Origin: Flavobacterium panacagri
GTDB taxonomy: Bacteria > Bacteroidota > Bacteroidia > Flavobacteriales > Flavobacteriaceae
Direction of reading: 5' to 3'
Assembly: GCF_030378165.1 (NCBI RefSeq)
Contig: NZ_CP119766.1
Coordinates: 2,976,001-3,040,000, forward strand
Length of the DNA stretch: 64,000 bases
Position numbers and translations under genes: made by a program. Below, piece by piece: positions 9,513 to 17,718 of this stretch; the first letter of the stretch is position 1; each line of letters begins with the position of its first letter. The notes below the pieces were generated by a model. It ran no database searches and was not told where the DNA came from. It was given only the letters and a program-made list of their open reading frames with translations.

Positions 9513-10173
9513 ATTTTTTTGAAACCGTTTTTTCCAGCTCTTCAATCAGAGATTTTTTTCCAACCGTTTTAGTAATAATATCTTTTTCTAAGCTCCAACC
9601 GCGTGCCGGCGAATATTCACGTCCGTACCAAATAATCTGAAGGTGTAAATCGTTCCACAAGTCTCTTGGAAACAGTCTTTTGGCATCTTTTTCTGTTTGT
9701 GCTACGTTTTTTCCATTCGATAAATTCCATCGGTACATTAATCTGTGAATGTGTGTGTCAACTGGAAATGCTGGAACTCCAAAAGCCTGAGACATTACTA
9801 CGCTTGCCGTTTTATGACCAACAGCAGGCAAAGCTTCAAGAGCTTCAAAACTCTGCGGAACTTCTCCGTTATGTTTTTCAATCAAAATCTCAGATAAGCC
9901 GTGAATTCCCTTCGATTTCATTGGTGACAAGCCACATGGACGAATAATTTCTTTAATTTCCTCTATCGACATTTTAACCATATCATAAGGATTGTCGGCT
10001 TTTGCAAATAACAATGGCGTAATTTGATTGACACGTACATCAGTACATTGTGCAGACAGCAAAACTGCAATTAGAAGTGTATAAGGATCTTTGTGATCAA
10101 GAGGGACAGGTATAGTAGGATAGAGTTCTTTTAATTTGTCAATAACAAATTGCACACGAGCTTCTTTATTCAT
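9511..10173 (-). CDS. nth: Endonuclease III lacking the iron-sulfur cluster ligands
   Basis: A base-excision-repair DNA glycosylase/AP lyase for oxidised pyrimidines. The 220-residue protein keeps the helix-hairpin-helix (LPAVGHKTAS, residues 115-124) with catalytic Lys121 and the conserved Asp139 in PVDTHIHR. The C-terminal loop that in E. coli carries four cysteines for a [4Fe-4S] cluster reads WYGREYSPARGW here, with no cysteine after residue 80. It is therefore a cluster-less form. The start is set at the ATG at 10173; an upstream extension to 10242 has no family support. Confidence 0.9.
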   Translation of the reverse strand: MNKEARVQFVIDKLKELYPTIPVPLDHKDPYTLLIAVLLSAQCTDVRVNQITPLLFAKADNPYDMVKMSIEEIKEIIRPCGLSPMKSKGIHGLSEILIEKHNGEVPQSFEALEALPAVGHKTASVVMSQAFGVPAFPVDTHIHRLMYRWNLSNGKNVAQTEKDAKRLFPRDLWNDLHLQIIWYGREYSPARGWSLEKDIITKTVGKKSLIEELEKTVSKK

Positions 10174-10482
10174 TTTAGTCTTTTTAATCCCGTAAAAATA
10201 GTATAATTTTGATGATGTGCCTAATCCGGCTTTTCGTTTCAACTCCTCATTGTGTTAGTAACATTTTTAAGTATTTAAAAGAGCTTCCGTTGGTCGCTTT
10301 TTAAATACAAAAAATGTAAACTACCACAATTCCGGGGTTTTCACTGCAATCCGGGGCATGAAAAAGTTATAAGTTAATAAATTATGGGTTAAGAGTAAAA
10401 AAAGCCTAAAATCTATACTCTTTATTCTATATTCTTTAAAAAAAATCTAAAATCAACAATCTAAAATCTAAAATAACAAGAT
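10174..10482. other. Intergenic region with a large imperfect palindrome
   Basis: No gene seen. An inverted repeat spans 10261-10317: inner arms 10271-10284 and 10296-10308, extended outwards by an ACATTTTT / AAAAAATGT pair. A T/A-rich stretch near 10415-10440 is the reverse complement of the tandem repeat seen at 41414. Confidence 0.5.
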
Positions 10483-10935
10483 ATGACAACATTAAAAGCA
10501 GGAGATAAAGCACCCAATTTTTCAGGAACAGATCAGGATGGAAAAGCACATAAACTAGCAGATTACGCTGGGAAAAAGCTAGTAGTTTTCTTTTATCCAA
10601 AAGCAAGTACGCCGGGCTGTACCGCCGAAGCTTGTGATTTAAGAGATAATTTTGAGCGTTTTAAAGCCAATAACTACGAACTTTTAGGCGTAAGTGCTGA
10701 TAGCCAGAAAGCACAATTAAAATTTAAAGATAAATACGAGTTTCCTTTCCCGTTAATTGCAGATGAAGATAAATCAGTGATAAATGATTTTGGAGTTTGG
10801 GGGCCAAAGAAATTTATGGGAAAAGAATACGACGGAATTCACAGAACTACTTTTGTAATCGACGAAAAAGGAATTATCGAGGAAGTAATCGAAAAAGTAA
10901 AAACAAAAGAACACACTTCGCAGATTTTGAAATAG
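10483..10935 (+). CDS. bcp: Thioredoxin-dependent thiol peroxidase (Bcp/PrxQ)
   Basis: A 150-residue peroxiredoxin that reduces hydrogen peroxide and organic hydroperoxides using thioredoxin. The motif STPGCTAEACDLRD (residues 42-55) contains the peroxidatic Cys46 and resolving Cys51, the spacing of the BCP/PrxQ subfamily. FFYPKA precedes it as expected. There is no signal peptide, so it is cytosolic. It is monocistronic, flanked by repeat-rich intergenic DNA. Confidence 0.95.
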   Translation: MTTLKAGDKAPNFSGTDQDGKAHKLADYAGKKLVVFFYPKASTPGCTAEACDLRDNFERFKANNYELLGVSADSQKAQLKFKDKYEFPFPLIADEDKSVINDFGVWGPKKFMGKEYDGIHRTTFVIDEKGIIEEVIEKVKTKEHTSQILK

Positions 10936-10944
10936 AAGCTTTTT

Positions 10945-11175
10945 TGTTTCAGGTTTCAAGTTGAAAGACTTTGTCTATAGTTTTACCGCAAAGCACGCAA
11001 AGTTTTTTATTCAAGTTTGTGCGTAAACGCAAAGTCCGCAAAGCTTTATCAACACAAAGCTTTGCGGACTTTGCTTTTTATAAATCTTTCTTATCAAAAA
11101 AAAACTTAGCGTACTTTGCGTTAAAAATTCGTTCAGTTTAGAACCTGAAACTTGAAACAAAGAAAACTTGAAACA
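10945..11175. repeat. Nested inverted repeats (intergenic repeat cluster)
   Basis: A central perfect 19-bp inverted repeat (11029-11047 with 11056-11074) is enclosed by a weaker pair of CGCAAAG-type arms near 10986-11003 and 11103-11122, and by an outer pair near 10949-10964 and 11141-11158. The hierarchical symmetry suggests a repeat element rather than a simple terminator. Confidence 0.6.
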
Positions 11176-11177
11176 AA

Positions 11178-11203
11178 AAAAAGCCTCCATAAAGAGGCTT
11201 TTT
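11178..11203 (-). terminator. Terminator of the 486-residue conserved gene
   Basis: Ten-base arms at 11178-11187 and 11194-11203 with a 6-base loop. On the minus strand a T run follows, immediately after the stop codon at 11207. Confidence 0.8.
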
Positions 11204-11206
11204 GTA

Positions 11207-12667
11207 TTATATATTTTGTTCTAATTCTTTCTGCGGATGATATCCAAAAAGATGATGTTCTTTGATGATTTCTGGAATTCCAGGAGGAAGCATTGGTTCC
11301 CAGCCCGTTTTTCCCTGATTAATCATTTTAAGAACTTCTCTAGAGAAAACATCAAGAATAGTCGGATCGTAATCTTCAATATCAACTACTTTTCCGTTGA
11401 ATTTAAAGAACTTGTACAATTCTTTCATTCGCGGATGAACTTTTAAGTTGTTTGAATTCATTAATTCACCATTTTCATCTAGCATCGGATACAAGAAAAC
11501 TTTCATATCACGATAGAATAATTTTCCGAAAGCTTCTAAGATTCCACCACTTAAATGACGATAATATTTCTCGTCAAAAATATCAACAAGGTTATTTACA
11601 CCCATTGCCAGTCCCATACGAGCTTTAGTATAATTAGCAAAGTATTCAACCACTTTGTAATATTCCTGGAAATTCGAAATCATTACGGTTTGTCCAAGCG
11701 AACAAAGTAATTCGGCTCTATCCATAAAGTCACGTTCGTCAATTTCACCATCCGAACGTAAGTTAGAAAGTGTAATTTCAAAAACAACTAGTGTATTGTT
11801 TTTCTCAACCTTATTTTCTTTAAGAAACATTTCTAATGACTTCTCATACATGTCCATGTTTACTTTTGTAACCGGACGAAAACTTCCTCTTAAAGCCAAA
11901 AGGTTCTTTTTGTATAAGATTGCTGCAGGTAAAATGTTTTTCCCTTCAGGATTAAACATTACGGCATCTGTCATTCCGTTTTTAACCAACTGCAAACTCA
12001 TCAAACGGTTGTCAACGTCAGCAAAACGCGGACCGGAAAAGTTAATGGTATCGATCTCTAATTGATCTTTGTCTAAGTGATCGTATAAGTAACGAAGTAA
12101 TCGTTTTGGATCGTTGTATTTGTAAAAAGCACCGTAAATTAAGTTTACACCTAAAATTCCAAGTGTTTCTTGTTGTAATCTTGCGTCGGTTTCTTTAAAA
12201 CGAATGTGAAGAATAATTTCGTTGTAGGCTTCGTCTGGTTCAATTTGGTATCGAATTCCAACCCAGCCGTGACCTTTGAATTGTTTGGCAAAATCTATTG
12301 TAGCAACCGTGTTAGCGTAACTGAAGAAAAGTTTTGTTGGGTGTTTTTCTCTGCTCAAACGTTCTTCGATAATCTGACCTTCATGTGTCAGCATTTTTTT
12401 CAAACGTTCTTCGGTAACATATCTACCGTCGTTTTCAGCACCATAAACAGCGTCACTAAAATCTTTGTCATAGGCAGACATTGCTTTTGCTATCGTTCCT
12501 GATGAACCTCCGGATCTGAAAAAATGTCTAACTGTCTCTTGTCCAGCGCCAATTTCAGCAAATGTTCCGTAAATATTCTCGTTTAAATTAATGCGTAAAG
12601 CTTTGTCTTTTATAGAAGGAATCTGTTCGATGACCTTGTCACCTTTGAGTTTTATTTCTGTACCCAT
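11207..12667 (-). CDS. Conserved cytosolic protein of unknown function (486 aa)
   Basis: I do not assign a function. The protein has no signal peptide or membrane segment, mixed charged composition, and highly conserved-looking blocks such as FAEIGAGQETVRHFFRSGG (residues ~36-54) and a Gly/Asn-rich section near residues 355-375. Homologues are, as I recall, sometimes labelled TonB-dependent receptor. That is not supported here, since there is no plug, barrel or secretion signal. It is divergently transcribed from the MBL hydrolase at 12757 with promoters back to back, and has its own terminator. Confidence 0.7.
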   Translation of the reverse strand: MGTEIKLKGDKVIEQIPSIKDKALRINLNENIYGTFAEIGAGQETVRHFFRSGGSSGTIAKAMSAYDKDFSDAVYGAENDGRYVTEERLKKMLTHEGQIIEERLSREKHPTKLFFSYANTVATIDFAKQFKGHGWVGIRYQIEPDEAYNEIILHIRFKETDARLQQETLGILGVNLIYGAFYKYNDPKRLLRYLYDHLDKDQLEIDTINFSGPRFADVDNRLMSLQLVKNGMTDAVMFNPEGKNILPAAILYKKNLLALRGSFRPVTKVNMDMYEKSLEMFLKENKVEKNNTLVVFEITLSNLRSDGEIDERDFMDRAELLCSLGQTVMISNFQEYYKVVEYFANYTKARMGLAMGVNNLVDIFDEKYYRHLSGGILEAFGKLFYRDMKVFLYPMLDENGELMNSNNLKVHPRMKELYKFFKFNGKVVDIEDYDPTILDVFSREVLKMINQGKTGWEPMLPPGIPEIIKEHHLFGYHPQKELEQNI

Positions 12668-12689
12668 TTTGTTTTAAATAGATTTGTTA

Positions 12690-12697
12690 CAAAGTTA
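12690..12697 (-). promoter_or_regulatory. -7 box for the 486-residue gene
   Basis: Minus strand TAACTTTG fits TAnnTTTG, 22 bases before the ATG at 12667. Confidence 0.55.
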
Positions 12698-12730
12698 GTA
12701 AATTAGGAGTCTAATGAAAGAGAAATAATC

Positions 12731-12738
12731 TATTTTTG
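12731..12738 (+). promoter_or_regulatory. -7 box for the MBL-fold hydrolase
   Basis: TATTTTTG fits TAnnTTTG and lies only 18 bases before the TTG start at 12757. This supports initiation at that codon. Confidence 0.55.
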
Positions 12739-12756
12739 TAAAAAAATTAAGTTCAA

Positions 12757-13521
12757 TTGAAGGTTTATTTTTTAGGTACAGGTACTTCTCAGGGTATTCC
12801 GATTATCGGGATCGATCATCCAGTTTGTAAAAGCACTGATGCTAAGGATAAAAGGCTTCGTGTATCCATCTGGATTACATGGGACGAACATTCTTATGTA
12901 ATAGATTGCGGTCCTGATTTCAGACAGCAGATGCTTTCCTGCGGGTGCAGAAAACTGGATGCAATTCTTTTTACGCACGAGCATGCAGATCATACTGCGG
13001 GCTTAGATGATATTCGTCCATTTAATTTCAGACAAGGCGAAATTCCGATTTACGGACACCAGCGTGTTTTGGATAATTTAAGACGTCGTTTCGATTATGT
13101 TTTTGAAACGGTAAATAAATATCCCGGAGCGCCAAGCGTAAAAACGATCGAGGTTGAAAACAATATTCCGTTTGCGATTGGAGATAAAACGGCTATTCCA
13201 ATAAATGTAATGCATGGTGAATTGCAGGTCTTTGGTTACCGAATAGACGATTTTGCCTATTTGACAGATGTAAAAACAATCGATTCAACCGAAACAGAAA
13301 AGCTTAAAGGTTTAAAAGTTTTGGTTGTAAATGCTTTACGTGTTGAACCTCATGATACTCATTTTAATCTTCAGGAAGCGCTTGATTTTATAAATCTTGT
13401 AAAGCCTGAAAAAGCTTATTTAACGCATATCAGCCACGTTTTAGGTTTTCATGAAGAAGTACAGAAACAACTTCCGGAAAATGTTTTTCTGGCTTACGAT
13501 AATTTAGAAATTACCATTTAA
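12757..13521 (+). CDS. MBL-fold metallo-hydrolase (PhnP-like), TTG start
   Basis: A 254-residue beta-lactamase-fold hydrolase, close to the PhnP/RNase Z-like phosphodiesterases. The N-terminus FLGTGTSQGIPIIG and the metal motif THEHADHTAGLDD (His74, His76, Asp78, His79) are diagnostic. A cysteine set (C24, C51, C62, C64) resembles the structural-metal cysteines of PhnP. No phn genes are nearby, so a phosphonate role is not implied. Translation appears to begin at TTG because the conserved strand KVYFLGTGTS follows directly and no ATG is available before it. Confidence 0.88.
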   Translation: MKVYFLGTGTSQGIPIIGIDHPVCKSTDAKDKRLRVSIWITWDEHSYVIDCGPDFRQQMLSCGCRKLDAILFTHEHADHTAGLDDIRPFNFRQGEIPIYGHQRVLDNLRRRFDYVFETVNKYPGAPSVKTIEVENNIPFAIGDKTAIPINVMHGELQVFGYRIDDFAYLTDVKTIDSTETEKLKGLKVLVVNALRVEPHDTHFNLQEALDFINLVKPEKAYLTHISHVLGFHEEVQKQLPENVFLAYDNLEITI

Positions 13522-13533
13522 TTATACCACACA

Positions 13534-14037
13534 ATGAAAAAATCCTTAATGCTTTATCTTTTTATTTTAGCCATTTTAATGAATGTTTTTACTTATGCAT
13601 TTTACAGTGGAGAGGTAAAATTTGCGCAAAATAGATATGATAAAACTACTAAGAAGCTCAGAGATAGTATTAATCTAGTGAAAACGCAATTAGCAGAAGC
13701 TGATTATTTTTCTTTGGAACATAACGAAAATGCTCAAAACTACTTTGATAACAGTGCCTCAGGTGGAAAAGTAATTCTATACGAAAAACTAATTCCGGTT
13801 GTAACTGAAAAACTATTAGACTTTAATTCAAATCCAAAAGGAAATCCGTACACGGGACAAGACCAGATTGGACCGACTAAATTTATCATCAATAAGGTAA
13901 AAATTTTAAACCACAGATGGATTATTGCAGACTACAGCAATGGGGAGTTGTGGGGAGAAGTCTTATTAAAATACTTTGTGGATAACGACGATAATATTAC
14001 CTTTGAAGTAAATCAAACTTGGTTATATCAAAAATAG
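13534..14037 (+). CDS. Conserved hypothetical single-pass membrane protein
   Basis: A 167-residue protein with an N-terminal hydrophobic anchor or signal (residues 4-24) followed by a short coiled-coil-like stretch (~30-55) and a soluble domain ending in WLYQK. Family not recognised. It starts 12 bases after the MBL hydrolase, so it is probably co-transcribed, and it ends in a terminator that overlaps its stop codon. Confidence 0.7.
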   Translation: MKKSLMLYLFILAILMNVFTYAFYSGEVKFAQNRYDKTTKKLRDSINLVKTQLAEADYFSLEHNENAQNYFDNSASGGKVILYEKLIPVVTEKLLDFNSNPKGNPYTGQDQIGPTKFIINKVKILNHRWIIADYSNGELWGEVLLKYFVDNDDNITFEVNQTWLYQK

Positions 14038-14061
14038 GATTTTATAATCCTATTTTTTTTG
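14033..14061 (+). terminator. Terminator overlapping the stop of the 167-residue gene
   Basis: Nine-base arms at 14033-14041 and 14046-14054 followed by eight T residues. The TAG stop codon lies inside the left arm. Confidence 0.75.
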
Positions 14062-14084
14062 CTCAATTTAAAACTATTAGGATT

Positions 14085-14519
14085 ATGAAAAAGATTTTTT
14101 TGTTTTTGATTATTGCGAGTGCGTTTTCTTGTGGAAAAAAAGTTTCTCAGGAAAATAAAGAAAATAATAGCGTTCCAAAAGAGCCTCAAAAAGAAACTGT
14201 CATAGGCGGAGATTCTGATTCTCACGGCTGTAAAGCTTCTGCAGGTTACACTTGGTCTGAGTTGAAAAAAGAATGTATCCGAGTTTTTGAAAATGGCACA
14301 AGATTGAATCATGCTGAAGATGGAAAAACATATTCTACGGTTTCGTATGTAATTTTTGACGGAAATAAAGCAGAACTTTTCTTAGATACTCAAAAAGAAT
14401 CCATCATTTTAGAAAGAAAATCCGAAGGTGATTCTTGGAAAAAAGATGATCTAGAATTAATTCCGTGGAAAGGATATGTTTTGAAGAAAGATGGGAAGAT
14501 AATTTATACTGGAGAATAA
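14085..14519 (+). CDS. Small lipoprotein of unknown function
   Basis: A 144-residue protein beginning MKKIFLFLIIASAFSCGKK, a lipoprotein signal peptide with the lipidated Cys at residue 16. The mature part is acidic and lysine-rich and has two further cysteines (in SHGCKAS and KKECIRV). It may be an outer-membrane-associated lipoprotein. The start at 14085 is chosen because it gives the lipoprotein signal; the frame is open back to 14019 but that part overlaps the previous gene and the terminator. Confidence 0.75.
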   Translation: MKKIFLFLIIASAFSCGKKVSQENKENNSVPKEPQKETVIGGDSDSHGCKASAGYTWSELKKECIRVFENGTRLNHAEDGKTYSTVSYVIFDGNKAELFLDTQKESIILERKSEGDSWKKDDLELIPWKGYVLKKDGKIIYTGE

Positions 14520-14563
14520 ACTTTAGTTTTCAGTCGGAGTCTCAGTAGGTAACTTAGAACTTT

Positions 14564-15199
14564 TCAAAGTTTTTTGTTTAATATTTGTTCTAGAAAAACA
14601 TCTCTTTCGGAAACAATACCTAAATGTTTGTGGTAACGCAATCCTGAAGTTTCTGTCTGAGCATTTTCATTCGCTAATTTGGCAAATTCTTTTGCAATTT
14701 CTTTTTTTGAATTATGATAATTTAGAATTGCTAGGATTGAGAACACTTTGTATTTTTCTATAGGAAACAATAAACCAGATATTTTATCTTCTAAAATTTT
14801 TTCTACGTTTAGATATTCGTGAGTTAATTGATTTTTTATTATCAATTCTGAGTAACCTAAATAAGACCCAGTTTGTACGTTAGGATAAACTTCTTCAAAA
14901 TCAATAGATTTTTTATAATACTGTAATGACTTTTCAATATTTTTTTCTAGTGAAAAAATCTCTCCAAAAGTATTATAGACAGAACTTTTATTAAAGTTAT
15001 CATTTGGGTATTCATCAAGAATTTTTTGAAGTAATTCTTTAGCAATATTTAATAGTTCAGGTTCTTTAGTTTCAACCAGTACAATTGCTTGAATTTTTAG
15101 ATATTGTGCGCGTCCATCTTTTCTTGCACGCGCCAATTTGCTGAAGAAATGTTCTTCATCTTCTTTTGTCCAAGTTTTTTTTCGATACCAATCTGACAT
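14564..15199 (-). CDS. TPR-like helical protein of unknown function
   Basis: A 211-residue all-helical protein without a signal peptide. It starts MSDWYRKKTWTKEDEEHFF and has TPR-like helices in the middle (SVYNTFGEIFSLEKNIEKSL, LQYYKKSIDFEE). A small scaffold or immunity-type role is possible but cannot be shown. It lies upstream of nothing on its strand before the convergent lipoprotein gene and 36 bases downstream of the esterase, so it may share the esterase transcript. Confidence 0.65.
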   Translation of the reverse strand: MSDWYRKKTWTKEDEEHFFSKLARARKDGRAQYLKIQAIVLVETKEPELLNIAKELLQKILDEYPNDNFNKSSVYNTFGEIFSLEKNIEKSLQYYKKSIDFEEVYPNVQTGSYLGYSELIIKNQLTHEYLNVEKILEDKISGLLFPIEKYKVFSILAILNYHNSKKEIAKEFAKLANENAQTETSGLRYHKHLGIVSERDVFLEQILNKKL

Positions 15200-15235
15200 G
15201 CCTTTTTTACTTAAAATTGTTGCTAAGACTCAAAA

Positions 15236-15880
15236 CTATAAAGCTAACCAATTCTTAAAATCAAAGAAATTCTGCGGAGCAACACCATGTCCAACTGGAT
15301 ATTCTTTATAAGTAACCGGAATGTTTAGTTTTTCTAAAATCGCAGGAGTTTTTCTAGCCCATTCAATCGGAATAACTTGATCTACAGTCCCGTGGGAAGC
15401 AAATATTTTTAAGTTTGTAAAGTCATTATTTTCAAAACCTTCTTTGATGATTTCTTCATTAAAATAACCACTCATTGCCACAACTCTCTGGATTTTTTCA
15501 GGATATGAAAGAGCTGTTGCATAACTTAAAATAGATCCTTGGCTGAATCCGATTAAAGTTACATTGTTGGCGTCAATTGGATAATGTACTACTAATTCGT
15601 CAATAAAATTAGCAATAATATCTCTTGAAGTTTTTGCTTGTTCATTGTCAGAGAATTTGTTTTGATCTGCATCAAAGTTAATGGCGTACCACGCGTAAGC
15701 TCCGTATTGCAAATCGTAAGGTGCTCTTGCTGAAATTACATAATAATTATCAGGAAGTTCGGAGGCAAAAGAAAATAAATCGGCTTCGTTGCTTCCGTAT
15801 CCGTGTAATAACAATAAAAGCGGGTTTTTGTCTAAAATTACTTTTGGTTCTTGTATTTTATATTCTAAAGATAGATTCAT
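15236..15880 (-). CDS. Alpha/beta hydrolase, carboxylesterase/phospholipase type
   Basis: A 214-residue serine hydrolase of the carboxylesterase/acyl-protein thioesterase family. The oxyanion region LLLLLHGYGSN (residues 21-31), nucleophile elbow GFSQGS with Ser113, Asp167 in HGTVDQVIP and His198 in VGHGV make a complete triad. There is no signal peptide, so it is cytosolic. The natural substrate is unknown. Confidence 0.88.
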   Translation of the reverse strand: MNLSLEYKIQEPKVILDKNPLLLLLHGYGSNEADLFSFASELPDNYYVISARAPYDLQYGAYAWYAINFDADQNKFSDNEQAKTSRDIIANFIDELVVHYPIDANNVTLIGFSQGSILSYATALSYPEKIQRVVAMSGYFNEEIIKEGFENNDFTNLKIFASHGTVDQVIPIEWARKTPAILEKLNIPVTYKEYPVGHGVAPQNFFDFKNWLAL

Positions 15881-15885
15881 TTTTT

Positions 15886-15952
15886 TAGTGTTCAGTGTTC
15901 AGATTTTTAGTGTTCAGTTTGGGCTTTGTCAAAGTTTGAAACTTTGACAAAG
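15886..15952. repeat. Short direct repeats and a near-perfect palindrome
   Basis: Three copies of a TTTTAGTGTTCAG-like unit (about 15886-15918) precede a 14-bp perfect inverted repeat (15924-15937 with 15939-15952, one-base centre). The palindrome lies between the esterase start and the 108-residue gene and looks like an interspersed repeat. Confidence 0.55.
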
Positions 15953-15990
15953 TTTTGGAATTTGGATTTTTTTAATTGGAATCTAAAAAT

Positions 15991-16317
15991 CTATCCAATT
16001 TTTTTAAACCATTTTTGAAATAATTCTCCCACTAAAGGAATCGGTTTCATTTGTCCTTGAATAGCATTAAAAATACCAAAAGTCCACAGAATAGAAATGC
16101 AGATCCACATGGGGAAAGTGATGTAAAAGCTATCGAAATTGCTAACGATTGCTCCAAAAGAAATAAAGGTTAAAGACAATCCTAAAGCCTGGCGGATATG
16201 AAAAGAAGCAAAACTGTTTTTGTTTTCAGAATTCATGCTCATGGCAATCAAAACACCAACAATCAGAATATAACTGGTAATGGCGATTGGTTTTCCTTCT
16301 TCGACTGAATTATTCAT
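15991..16317 (-). CDS. DUF4870-like small membrane protein
   Basis: A 108-residue protein with three or four hydrophobic segments (about residues 13-30, 42-62, 65-95) and the pattern FASFHIRQALGL, which resembles the Tic20/DUF4870-like family of small membrane proteins. The ATG at 16317 is preferred; the longer frame starts with TTG and overlaps pyrC. It begins four bases after the dihydroorotase-like gene and is probably co-transcribed. Function unknown. Confidence 0.7.
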   Translation of the reverse strand: MNNSVEEGKPIAITSYILIVGVLIAMSMNSENKNSFASFHIRQALGLSLTFISFGAIVSNFDSFYITFPMWICISILWTFGIFNAIQGQMKPIPLVGELFQKWFKKIG

Positions 16318-16321
16318 TGTA

Positions 16322-17572
16322 TTATTTTGTAACAAGTTGATTTTGATTTAAAATCCCATAAACAGAACCTTTTATTTCTGTTCCTAAAAAGGCAGAATTT
16401 TTAGATTTTGAAAGAATGTTTTCTTTTGTAAAAGTTGATTTGTGTTCAGGCGTAAAAAGTGTCAGATTGGCTTTTGCACCTTCTTCGATTGTATTGTTTT
16501 CAAGACCGAAAATAGCTCTTGCTGAAGTTAGTTTTGCAATTACAGTTTCTAATGGTAAAACGGTTAATAATGCTCCAAAAGCACTTTCTAATCCAATCGT
16601 TCCGTTTTTAGCTGTATCAAACTCCATTTTCTTGAATTCAATATCAATCGGATTATGATCTGAAGTAATGGTGTCAATCGTTCCGTCAGCAACTCCGTTT
16701 AAAAGAGCTTGTCTATCCACTTCAGTGCGTAATGGCGGCGTTACTTTAAAACGCGTATCAAATCCGTCCAGTTTTTCATCTGTTAAAACTAAGTGATGAA
16801 CAGAGGCACTACAAGTTACATTCAAACCTTTTGTTTTCGCTTCTCTAATCAATTCAACCGATTTTGCTGTAGAAATCGTTGGAATATGGAGTTTACCGCC
16901 TGTGTATTCTAATAAAAATAAGTTTCTTGAGATTTGCAGTTCTTCCGCAAGATTCGGAATTCCTTTTAGACCTAATCTGGTAGAAACAATTCCTTCGTTT
17001 GCCACACCGTTTCCTTTGATGTTTGGATCCTGTGAATAAGCAATAACCAAACCATCAAAATCCTGTACATATTGTAAAGCGATTTTCAGAATATTGGCGT
17101 TATCAATACTTTTGTTGTAATCTCCAAAAGCGATTGCACCGGCATTTTTCATATCAAAAAGTTCAGCCATATCTTTTCCTTCACTTACTTTTGTTAAAGC
17201 GCCGATTGGAAAAATTTCTGTTGCAAAACCATTTGCTTTATTTTTCACAAAACTTACCTGAGATTGATTGTCAATAATTGGTAAAGAGTTAGGCTGTAAA
17301 CCAATTGCTGTAAATCCGCTTTTTGCCGCAACATTTAATCCGTTTGCAATGGTTTCTCTGTCTTCGTAACCTGGTTCTCCAAGAGAAACACTACTGTCAA
17401 ACCAGCCTTGAGAAACGTGAAGATCTTCGAAACGTACAACTTCAGCATCGTCGTTTGGAAGCGAAACGCCTATTTTTTCTATTAAACCATCTGCAATTAA
17501 AAGATCAACGGTCTGATTGTGAAACGGACTTTTAGAGTCGATAATTTTGGCGCTTTTGATGATTATTTTCAT
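16322..17572 (-). CDS. pyrC: Dihydroorotase homologue with altered metal site
   Basis: A 416-residue amidohydrolase of the dihydroorotase family (third step of pyrimidine synthesis). The fold markers are present, including NGLNVAAKSGFTAIGLQPNS, ASVHHLVLTDE and TSDHNPID near residue 300. However the first metal motif, normally DxHxHxREPG, reads DSSVSLGEPG (residues 59-68): both histidines are Ser61 and Ser63 and the substrate Arg is Gly65. The later TDHAPH-type motif is also altered. It may be a flavobacterial variant, or a non-catalytic partner of aspartate transcarbamoylase as known for pseudo-dihydroorotases. Confidence 0.8.
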   Translation of the reverse strand: MKIIIKSAKIIDSKSPFHNQTVDLLIADGLIEKIGVSLPNDDAEVVRFEDLHVSQGWFDSSVSLGEPGYEDRETIANGLNVAAKSGFTAIGLQPNSLPIIDNQSQVSFVKNKANGFATEIFPIGALTKVSEGKDMAELFDMKNAGAIAFGDYNKSIDNANILKIALQYVQDFDGLVIAYSQDPNIKGNGVANEGIVSTRLGLKGIPNLAEELQISRNLFLLEYTGGKLHIPTISTAKSVELIREAKTKGLNVTCSASVHHLVLTDEKLDGFDTRFKVTPPLRTEVDRQALLNGVADGTIDTITSDHNPIDIEFKKMEFDTAKNGTIGLESAFGALLTVLPLETVIAKLTSARAIFGLENNTIEEGAKANLTLFTPEHKSTFTKENILSKSKNSAFLGTEIKGSVYGILNQNQLVTK

Positions 17573-17610
17573 ATGTAGAGAAATTTATTTTTTATTAAAA
17601 GATTCCGCTT

Positions 17611-17696
17611 TGTCATTTCGACGAAGGAGAAATCTCACTAGATATTCCGTTCCAAATGTTCTCAGCATGTGTGATTTCTCCTTCGTCGAAATGACA
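17611..17696. repeat. Interspersed palindrome, family A copy 1
   Basis: Arms at 17611-17638 and 17671-17696 are complementary except for a 2-base bulge. They contain the same core as the copy at 41531 (TGTCATTTCGAC...GGAGAAATC). The loop sequences differ, so the arms rather than the loop define the family. Confidence 0.75.
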
Positions 17697-17718
17697 TACT
17701 AAACGAATAATTTGAAAA

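Noticed and set aside
11207..12667. TonB-dependent receptor label
   Set aside because: No signal peptide, plug domain, beta-barrel pattern or terminal aromatic residue.
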